Shown piece by piece: positions 7,301 through 12,640 of a stretch of DNA of 15,575 bases; position 1 is the first letter of the stretch, and every line of letters begins with the position of its first letter. The DNA is from Candidatus Equinaster intestinalis. GTDB taxonomy: Bacteria; Bacillota_A; Clostridia; Oscillospirales; Acutalibacteraceae. The DNA is taken from assembly GCA_018065375.1 (NCBI GenBank), contig JAGHTJ010000164.1:1-15575 (forward strand), given 5' to 3'. The notes below the pieces were generated by a model. That model made no database searches. It had not been told where the DNA came from and was given only the letters and a program-made list of their open reading frames with translations. Both the position numbers and the translations under genes were made by a program.

Positions 7301-8564
7301 TCCTGTTAAGACAGGCTCCTCAAGAACAAAGGCAACCGTTACTACTCAGATGAAGACCCCCGGCACCGTAAGATGCGTATTCACCATCAAGAAGGCAGAC
7401 GGAACAGTTGTTAAGTATCAGGGCGGAGACGCAAGAATGGTTGTTGTTGCCGCTGCCGATTATGAAAACATCGTTCAGCCGCTTGAAGTAAATGTAGGTA
7501 AGCCCACATCTTACAAGAGCTCTACCGGCGCAACAGTTAATATGACTACCGATGAGTTCATCGACTCTATGCGCACTACATTTGATGCTCAGGTAAACGC
7601 TGTTGGTGGTACACTTGATAACAATTCCACTGCAATTGCTGACTTTATCAGCTCTGCAACAGTTGGCTCTACAAAGACCATCGGCTCTGTTATGAAGCTT
7701 GAATGCACAAAGGTTGCAACCGGCTATAAGCTCTTTGCGTTTACAATCGCAACCGATTCTTCAGTTGGCATTAATTACACAAGCAGTGATTATAACAAGC
7801 GTCCTGCAACCGGCGTATTCAAGATTCCTACAAGCAGCATTACCGGTGTTTCGGGTTACTATTCAAGCTGGGGCGGTTTTGTAAGCGGAACTACCGATGT
7901 TGCAAACAGCCAGATACCCAGCAACTTAACCACCAACACAACTCCGATTTGGGTTGCTTCTGATCCTAACGGCGTTAACCCCAAGGGCTCTAACCCCGGT
8001 TATCAGGGACTTCTTGATAATGCAGAAAAGAGTGTTACCGATCCTACCAAGAGCTATGCTTACGGTATGATTTTCCGCGATTATCTCGGCTTGCAGATCG
8101 GTAAACGCCTGTATAAGTACATTGTAGGCTCTGCGCCCACTCAAGTTTGCGTAACCGGTACTTCACAGGGCGGCTTCCAGTCTTATCTCGTTAATGCTCT
8201 TGATAAGTCGGTTAACTGCATTTCTACCGATGTTGCATGGATGTGCTCTGTAGGTCAGGAAACAACCGATAATATACTTTCGCAGAAGATGCCTTGCGGC
8301 GTTGGTACACGCTATTTCAGCTCTGTAAGCGCAGCGCAGTATATTGCAAAGACAATTAACGACCGTCCTTCCGGCTATACATTTAAGATTGCAGGCAGCT
8401 TTGGTGATGAAACAGCTCCGATAAGCGGCGTAATTGCACTTTACAATGCGTTTAAGAATTGTAACTGCCGCAAACAGCTTGCAATTTCGCAGTTCAAGGG
8501 ACACTCTGCTTATCCCTTCAGCTGGAGCACTACATCATATGTAACTCAAATTAAGAATTTCTGA
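4320..8564 (+). CDS. Secreted multidomain protein: N-terminal cohesin-like domain and C-terminal acetylxylan-esterase-like alpha/beta hydrolase
   Basis: A predicted exported carbohydrate esterase-like protein of 1414 residues. The signal peptide ends near AVFA (26); an alternative lipobox LASC puts a lipidated Cys at 17. About 29-152 is cohesin-like (PGDVITVSVDVTNNPGF..LE, GNLGTIEFTV, G.Y.V, EGTVKV). About 154-240 looks like a bacterial Ig-like domain. About 247-577 may be a concanavalin-A-like lectin fold (guess). About 764-905 resembles a beta-rich module (IRFQNKI...GALVIPEALL...YVQYVDGEGN) recalled from other clostridial surface proteins. About 925-1414 is the hydrolase: a beta lead-in (PGTVRCVFTI), then GTSQGG with nucleophile Ser1282, GDETAPISGV with acid Asp1363, and GHSAYP with His1395, matching the AXE1/CE7 catalytic order. 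The CE7 RGQ motif was not found, so the substrate is uncertain. No dockerin is present. GAGGAGG (4303-4309) lies 10 nt before the ATG, 19 bp after the dockerin gene. Confidence 0.78.
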   Translation: MKKALSIVLCIMLLASCFVQSIAVFAAGTPKITCQDVTCNPGDVITVSVDVTNNPGFMYLEMSPDFPEELTFSKFTNGKLVTDFTPGTQQYIWLSSSDVTADGNLGTIEFTVPDNTPVGEYKVGFILRTCGNAAEKKVDMQVVEGTVKVTEPVAEVYNVAASNPMIPLYEGKKIKLDMLSIEVNSAAKSGKELTWTKVEGDSAGVDGNYLLGKKVGNTVFNVSDGANTQKVLVIVNAKGNKDFALVNLDFSKDGTFNAEDWLQGYAKVGSGTSGDANAMLTGKYTRVEDANRFLTVKEVVTDKGTTKALYFPAAGSHGETYAAIYKNEMLNNFANYKIVAKVSNQNVIKSYKNSMSAAPGILARVNGNFNAKVGDYIFTETKSIAFRFPNYGALGFYGLATYDLAKNTSALGYVNVPLWGAINSDDSKQYTYFTTGTATDYYRPSNIGDVNPNQYVPDNPKLFYPDAAAAEALTVKTVELELGASYAVKYALNGNLIFDMGPDNQDINRVTIKTGDADWNGAYLGTSTTANNYDNMWKQNISGKTADGATKGTIGLINNIGNNYYIYSIVVIPLDFDSSKLPAMTNIDGTKVTAVPVNHRINLSEIDSAVTWTDVRTDAYEVKNGVMMAYSGAGTKVKVAGTKSSAPFTADVSILAFDGYTDLDATQFADEAMTVKPQNTANTDYQVKISRSFAVVDGTLKVTANGQTTTLHTDIGDGCTYAFNTALADKMVLTAEYISYEDAITSLTVLQAWAREATDKVTDAIRFQNKIPALVKKNNTIGFVTDKIEVDGKEVTLQNVGALVIPEALLGKEELKVPDNQLDSFDPVNSALVWVNGQKAANIPITKLSTANESYSEAYVTIADLKTIKGIDAKDVELTTVCYVQYVDGEGNMGYIYSKPYTKSFNDVGAAAYPFDENSADLEKLIIKKGTDHDLDTSASTNDLNYALNQDITFTCEVDGTYTVYWELFKDNAKANVISGETYKEADKTNCINYPVKTGSSRTKATVTTQMKTPGTVRCVFTIKKADGTVVKYQGGDARMVVVAAADYENIVQPLEVNVGKPTSYKSSTGATVNMTTDEFIDSMRTTFDAQVNAVGGTLDNNSTAIADFISSATVGSTKTIGSVMKLECTKVATGYKLFAFTIATDSSVGINYTSSDYNKRPATGVFKIPTSSITGVSGYYSSWGGFVSGTTDVANSQIPSNLTTNTTPIWVASDPNGVNPKGSNPGYQGLLDNAEKSVTDPTKSYAYGMIFRDYLGLQIGKRLYKYIVGSAPTQVCVTGTSQGGFQSYLVNALDKSVNCISTDVAWMCSVGQETTDNILSQKMPCGVGTRYFSSVSAAQYIAKTINDRPSGYTFKIAGSFGDETAPISGVIALYNAFKNCNCRKQLAISQFKGHSAYPFSWSTTSYVTQIKNF

Positions 8565-8582
8565 TTTTAGGAGGATAAATAA

Positions 8583-8723
8583 ATGAAGAAATATGAAACT
8601 CCCGAAATGAGAGTAGAAACCATCGAAACCAAGGATGTTATTGCTGTTACCTATACCGAGGGCGGCGATAACGAAACCAACTGGCTCACCGGTTGGGCTT
8701 CCGCTCTTAATCAACTGGGTTAA
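8583..8723 (+). CDS. 46-residue peptide of unknown function, MKKYETPE type
   Basis: A short gene with a strong ribosome binding site (AGGAGGA at 8569-8575, 7 nt before the ATG), 18 bp after the esterase gene and 8 nt before the operon terminator. The product starts MKKYETPEMRVETIETKDV, continues through VIAVTYTEGG (residues 19-28) and ends DNETNWLTGWASALNQLG. It has no signal peptide, membrane segment or cysteine. The N-terminal half is charged and looks beta-prone; the C-terminal half carries two tryptophans (34, 38). From memory, short proteins starting MKKYE.PE are common in gut Clostridia and lack an assigned function. It could be a modified-peptide precursor with the conserved part as leader, or a small cytoplasmic partner of the operon. 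No modifying enzyme or peptidase gene is visible in the window. That it is a gene is likely; its role is not known. Confidence 0.8.
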   Translation: MKKYETPEMRVETIETKDVIAVTYTEGGDNETNWLTGWASALNQLG

Positions 8724-8731
8724 GCAATAAT

Positions 8732-8765
8732 AAAAAACTCCCGTGCCCAAGCACGGGAGTTTTTT
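8732..8765 (+). terminator. Terminator of the dockerin/cohesin operon
   Basis: A perfect 10-bp GC-rich stem (8737-8746 with 8751-8760) with a CCAA loop, flanked by A6 on the left and T6 on the right, begins 8 nt after the small-peptide stop codon. The symmetric A and T tracts mean it could work in both directions. Confidence 0.95.
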
Positions 8766-8814
8766 AATTTATCTTAAATTGAATTGAACATCAGTCCGCA
8801 GGATGATTATATTG
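8766..8814. other. Gap between two convergent terminators
   Basis: Forty-nine AT-rich bases between the operon terminator and the tRNA terminator. I see no gene, repeat or regulatory site in it. Confidence 0.6.
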
Positions 8815-8846
8815 AAAAAACCACTTGCCAAAGCAAGTGGTTTTTT
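8815..8846 (-). terminator. Terminator of tRNA-Pro
   Basis: On the - strand, one base after the encoded CCA, A6 precedes a perfect 8-bp stem (8833-8840 with 8821-8828) with a 4-nt loop, followed by T6. It also reads as a terminator on the + strand and so backs up the operon terminator upstream. Confidence 0.9.
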
Positions 8847-8847
8847 C

Positions 8848-8925
8848 TGGTCCGAGTGACTAGAGTCGAACTAGCGGCCTCTTGAACCCCATTCAAGCGC
8901 TCATACCAAACTGAGCTACACCCGG
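8848..8925 (-). tRNA. tRNA-Pro, anticodon GGG
   Basis: On the - strand the 78 nt fold into a full cloverleaf. The acceptor stem is CCGGGTG with CACTCGG (one G-T pair), the D stem is GCTC/GAGC with GG in the loop, the anticodon stem is CTTGA/TCAAG around the loop ATGGGGT, and the T arm is GCTAG-TTCGACT-CTAGT. A73 and an encoded CCA follow. GGG at positions 34-36 reads the proline codons CCC and CCU. Confidence 0.95.
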
Positions 8926-8936
8926 ATAACGATAAT

Positions 8937-8965
8937 ATGATATCACTTTGTGCGGCAAAAATCAA
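8937..8965 (-). promoter_or_regulatory. Promoter of tRNA-Pro
   Basis: On the - strand, TTGATT (8965-8960) and TATCAT (8942-8937) are separated by exactly 17 nt. The expected start near 8930 is about 5 nt before the mature tRNA end. Confidence 0.65.
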
Positions 8966-9046
8966 GTGTAAATTTCAAAAAACTTATTATATTGCAAATT
9001 TTATTTTCATATTATTATTGAGTCTATCTGGTAACGGAGAAATATT

Positions 9047-9313
9047 ATGAAAATTTTTGAGATTGTTTTGATTATATTCGCGGTAATTTATTTGGGATTT
9101 CTGCTCTGTTTTTTAAGTAAGGTGGAAAAACCGATTAAATTTTTCTTTTTGAAACTTATAGTTTCGCTCATTATTTTTGCGATAATCAACCTTACATCTT
9201 TTGTAAGCGGTGTTCATATTCCGGTAAATTACGGTACCGTAATCGGTACTTCGGTGTGCGGTGTACCGTTTTTGGGCGGTGTTTTTATAATTAACCGTAT
9301 TTTTTCTCTTTAA
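9047..9313 (+). CDS. BofA-family small membrane protein (pro-sigma-K processing regulator type)
   Basis: An 88-residue, very hydrophobic protein. Segments at about 4-22, 32-53 and 62-86 look membrane-spanning or membrane-associated. The C-terminal part, SGVHIPVNYGTVIGTSVCGVP followed by FLGG (split for length: residues 54-74 then 75-78), matches the BofA pattern G.H.P.N..T.....GIPG. In Bacillus subtilis, BofA sits in the outer forespore membrane, complexes with SpoIVFA and the protease SpoIVFB, and delays cleavage of pro-sigma-K. In Clostridia the family is widespread, sometimes without the rest of that pathway, so the exact role here is inferred. GGAGA (9036-9040) lies 6 nt before the ATG. 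addB follows after 42 bp on the same strand, so co-transcription is possible. I saw no convincing promoter in 8966-9046. Confidence 0.78.
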   Translation: MKIFEIVLIIFAVIYLGFLLCFLSKVEKPIKFFFLKLIVSLIIFAIINLTSFVSGVHIPVNYGTVIGTSVCGVPFLGGVFIINRIFSL

Positions 9314-9343
9314 TTTGAGTCTATGATATGTTAAAATACAGTT

Positions 9344-9350
9344 GAGGTGA
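9344..9350 (+). promoter_or_regulatory. Ribosome binding site fixing the addB start
   Basis: GAGGTGA lies 5 nt before the ATG at 9356. An in-frame GTG at 9347 sits inside this site and so is a poor start choice. Confidence 0.8.
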
Positions 9351-9355
9351 GGCGA

Positions 9356-12300
9356 ATGCTAAAGCTTATTATCGGCAGAGCCGGTACGGGCAAAACCTAT
9401 ACTGTGTTCGAAAGAATCAAAAAAGATGTGATTTCCGGTAAAAAGGTAGTTTTGCTTGTTCCTGAGCAGTTTACATTTGAATGTGAGCGCACCCTTTTGC
9501 ATACCTTGGGTGATAAGGCATCTACCAATGCGCAGGTGCTCAGCTTCACGCGCCTTTATGATGAGGTTGCCCGCAAGGTTGGCGGCAGGGTTGCCGATAT
9601 GATAACAGAAAGCGACCGCGCCATACTTATGGGACAGGCCTTAAAAGCTTCTGCTCCGAATTTACAACTTTGGGGTAAATATGCCGCATCGTCCCGCTTT
9701 TCAAAAACTCTGCTTTCGGCTGTAAATGAGCTTAAAGCTGCCGCCGTTTCAAGCAAACAGCTTCTTGATGCTGCAAAGGATAAACAGGGCTACTTTGCGG
9801 CAAAGCTTAACGATCTCGCAACTGTTTACGGCGCTTATAACGCCATGCTCGGAGAGCGCTTTATTGACCCTCACGATAATATGGACAGGCTCGCCGACCA
9901 CTTACTCGAATATAAATTTTTTGAGGGTAAAACGGTTTATGTGGATTCCTTTAAGAACTTTTCGGGCCAACAGTATAAAATTGTGGAAAGGCTTATTAAC
10001 CAAGCCGACTCCGTAACCTTTTGCTTTACAACTCCCGATGTTGATATTAAGCCTAAGAATGAGGAAAAAATCGATATTTTCAAATGCGTTCGCGAAACCG
10101 TAAAGCGCATTTACGACATTGCCCAAAATAACGGCAAGCACTTCGAAACTCCCGAATGCTTAACCGAATTTCATTTTAAGAATGAATCTCTTAAAGATAT
10201 TGAGAGTATTTTTTCCGATTTTCATAAAATGCCCAATGAAACTTTGGAAAATGTAAATATTTGCTGCTGCGATACGGTCTACGATGAGGCGGAGTTTGCC
10301 GCCCGCACAATACGCCGCCTTGTAAGAACCGAGGGCTACCGCTACCGCGATTTTGTAATAATTGCGCGCGATGCCGAAAAATACCGTACAGCCGTTCAAA
10401 CCGCATGCCGCAAAAACGGTGTTTTCTGCTTTTTCGATAAGCGCCAAAGCATAGAAAAAATGCCATTTACCGTGCTTATCTCGGGCTACTTAAAACTGCT
10501 TAACGGTTATAAAACCGAAGTGATTTTCGAAACACTGAGAACAAATCTCGGTGTTTTAAGCGAGCAAGAAATCTACGAGCTCGAAAACTATACTTATGTT
10601 TGGAGTATCGAAGGTTCGGCCTGGCAAAACGAATGGAATATGGGCCCCGACGGTTTCGGTATTCAGGACGATACCGATAAAAAAGAAGCTTCCGCCGAAA
10701 AGCTCAGCAAAATTAACGAAAGCCGCCGCAAGATAATCGACTCTGTAGGAAAATTCCGCAGAGCCTTTGCGGGCACTCCCGCAGATATGGCTGTGGCTAT
10801 TGTAAAGCTTGCCGAGGATTTATGTGTTACCGATAAATTAAAGGCGCTTTACGGCAATGATAACAGCGCCGATGCATCGGAAATTAAACTCGGTTACGAT
10901 GCGATTATGGATGCGCTTAACGGTATTGTTAAATGTTTGCCCGAAAAAGAGATAACTCAAAAAGAGTTTATTTCAAATTGGCAAACCGCAACCGAGAGCA
11001 TAACCATAGGCAATATTCCGCAGATGCTCGATGAGGTTACCTTCGGCTCGGCTGACAGAATCAGGCCTTCTCGCCCGCAGATTGCCTTTATACTCGGAGC
11101 ATATCAGGATGAATTTCCGAAAGCATTAAACGGGAACTGCATTTTTGCCGAGAGCGAAAAAGCGCAGCTGAAAAATGCGGGAATAAACATCTATTCCGAT
11201 GTTGTTGATGCCGCAATAGATGAGGACTATCTTGTTTACACCTCGCTTTGCTGTGCCGCAGAGAAGCTGTATATTACTTATCCTCAGTTTGTAGGTCTCG
11301 GTAACGCCGTTCAGCCATCTTCAATAGTAACAACCATTACCGATAATTTCAAAGATTCCGTTAAAATTCAGTATGAGCCGTCGCCCATGCTGTCGTGCGG
11401 GAATATTCCCGAAACAGCCGATACCGCCGTTGCTTTAATGTGCGGAATGTATAACACGAATAGGTCGGCAAGTAAAACCGTTCAAAGTGTTTTAGAAAAG
11501 AAAAACGGCATTTCGGTAGAAGATTTTCTGCGTTCATCGGATAAACAAGCAGTTTCCATATCTGCTCAGAATGCCGAAAAACTGTACGGTAAAAAGCTTT
11601 CGGTTTCGGCAACAAAGTTTGAAACTTTCCATAGATGTAAGTTCGGCTTTTTCTGCAAGTATGGCTTAAATGCGGCAAAGCTGCAGCCTGCCGACCTCAA
11701 TGTTTTGCAGAGAGGCACAATGGTGCACTATGTAATGGAGCACCTTATAAAAGATTATAAAAAAGAAATCGGCACTTTTACCCGCGAGCAGACCGATGCG
11801 CTTACTGAAAAGTATGTAAATGATTATCTCGCGCAGATCGAAGGTATCGAGAATTTTTTAACCGAGCGTATGAAATATCTTATCGGTAAAATTACTGCGC
11901 TTATAAAGGATGTAGCTTTCCATATTGCAAGAGAATTTGCACAAACCGAATTTTCGCCTGATTATTGCGAGCTTTCAATCGGAAAGGACGGTACCGTAAA
12001 GCCCAAAGCTTTTGTTGCTGATAACGGTATGGAGCTTAATGTTCAAGGCAGTATCGACCGCGTTGACATATGGAACGGCTATGTAAGGGTAGTAGACTAT
12101 AAAACGGGCACCAAGAATTTTAAGCTCTCGGATACACTCGTCGGCCTTAATATGCAAATGCTTATTTATCTCTATTCGCTCGTAAGATGTTCCGATGATA
12201 AATTTAACGCGCTTAAAAGTGCGGGTGTGCTCTATGTTCCCGCAAAGCGCGAAAAAGACGAAAAATCGCTTGTTATGAACGGTATTATACTCGACGAAGA

Positions 12301-12640
12301 ACAAGTGTATACCGCTATGGAAAAAGAAAATGCAGGCGAATTTATACCTAAATACGAGCTTTACAAAAACTGCAGCTTAAAGAGCACGGGTTATGTGGCG
12401 TCAAGTGTTTTTGATACGGTGTTCGATTATACCGAAAAACTGCTTAACGATATGGCGGCTGATATTCTTGACGGCAAAATTGAGGCAATACCCACCGATA
12501 GTGAAAAGGATGCATGCAAATACTGCGATTATTATTCGGTATGCTGTATTGAAAACGGAAAGCGCAATAAAGCGCAATCGGTTAAAAATTCCGATGTAAT
12601 AAGCATTATGAAGGGGGAGAAAACGGATGCCGCAATATGA
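9356..12640 (+). CDS. addB: ATP-dependent helicase/deoxyribonuclease subunit B (AddB)
   Basis: AddB is the second subunit of the AddAB helicase-nuclease, which processes double-strand DNA ends for RecA-dependent recombination and degrades foreign linear DNA. The product is 1094 residues, slightly shorter than the B. subtilis protein. The N-terminus has the Walker A motif GRAGTGKT (7-14), and PEQFTFECER follows. The C-terminal part is a RecB-type nuclease: GTMVH with His791, Asp904 in RVDIW and the active-site DYKTG (Asp914, Lys916). Four cysteines form the expected iron-sulfur staple: Cys761 (HRCKFG) and Cys1054, Cys1057 and Cys1063 with the family spacing C-x2-C-x5-C. As in other AddB proteins, downstream helicase motifs are degenerate, and the subunit mainly contributes Chi recognition and the nuclease that cuts one strand. 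It lies 42 bp after the BofA-family gene and overlaps addA by 14 nt. Confidence 0.95.
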   Translation: MLKLIIGRAGTGKTYTVFERIKKDVISGKKVVLLVPEQFTFECERTLLHTLGDKASTNAQVLSFTRLYDEVARKVGGRVADMITESDRAILMGQALKASAPNLQLWGKYAASSRFSKTLLSAVNELKAAAVSSKQLLDAAKDKQGYFAAKLNDLATVYGAYNAMLGERFIDPHDNMDRLADHLLEYKFFEGKTVYVDSFKNFSGQQYKIVERLINQADSVTFCFTTPDVDIKPKNEEKIDIFKCVRETVKRIYDIAQNNGKHFETPECLTEFHFKNESLKDIESIFSDFHKMPNETLENVNICCCDTVYDEAEFAARTIRRLVRTEGYRYRDFVIIARDAEKYRTAVQTACRKNGVFCFFDKRQSIEKMPFTVLISGYLKLLNGYKTEVIFETLRTNLGVLSEQEIYELENYTYVWSIEGSAWQNEWNMGPDGFGIQDDTDKKEASAEKLSKINESRRKIIDSVGKFRRAFAGTPADMAVAIVKLAEDLCVTDKLKALYGNDNSADASEIKLGYDAIMDALNGIVKCLPEKEITQKEFISNWQTATESITIGNIPQMLDEVTFGSADRIRPSRPQIAFILGAYQDEFPKALNGNCIFAESEKAQLKNAGINIYSDVVDAAIDEDYLVYTSLCCAAEKLYITYPQFVGLGNAVQPSSIVTTITDNFKDSVKIQYEPSPMLSCGNIPETADTAVALMCGMYNTNRSASKTVQSVLEKKNGISVEDFLRSSDKQAVSISAQNAEKLYGKKLSVSATKFETFHRCKFGFFCKYGLNAAKLQPADLNVLQRGTMVHYVMEHLIKDYKKEIGTFTREQTDALTEKYVNDYLAQIEGIENFLTERMKYLIGKITALIKDVAFHIAREFAQTEFSPDYCELSIGKDGTVKPKAFVADNGMELNVQGSIDRVDIWNGYVRVVDYKTGTKNFKLSDTLVGLNMQMLIYLYSLVRCSDDKFNALKSAGVLYVPAKREKDEKSLVMNGIILDEEQVYTAMEKENAGEFIPKYELYKNCSLKSTGYVASSVFDTVFDYTEKLLNDMAADILDGKIEAIPTDSEKDACKYCDYYSVCCIENGKRNKAQSVKNSDVISIMKGEKTDAAI
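12613..12619 (+). promoter_or_regulatory. addA ribosome binding site inside addB
   Basis: GGGGGAG lies 7 nt before the addA ATG at 12627 and within the last codons of addB, which ends at 12640. The overlap implies translational coupling that would keep the two subunits balanced. Confidence 0.85.

Noticed and set aside
8583..8723. The 46-residue peptide as a double-glycine bacteriocin precursor
   Set aside because: Gly27-Gly28 is present, but the usual hydrophobic pattern of a double-glycine leader is weak, and no peptidase-transporter or immunity gene is in the window.
9332..9337. TAAAAT with an upstream TG, resembling an extended -10 promoter for addB
   Set aside because: The start would fall at about 9344, inside the ribosome binding site, and there is no matching -35 hexamer at a good spacing.
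9347..9349. GTG as the addB start
   Set aside because: It sits inside the GAGGTGA site that serves the ATG at 9356, and Walker A spacing from the N-terminus is normal with the later start.
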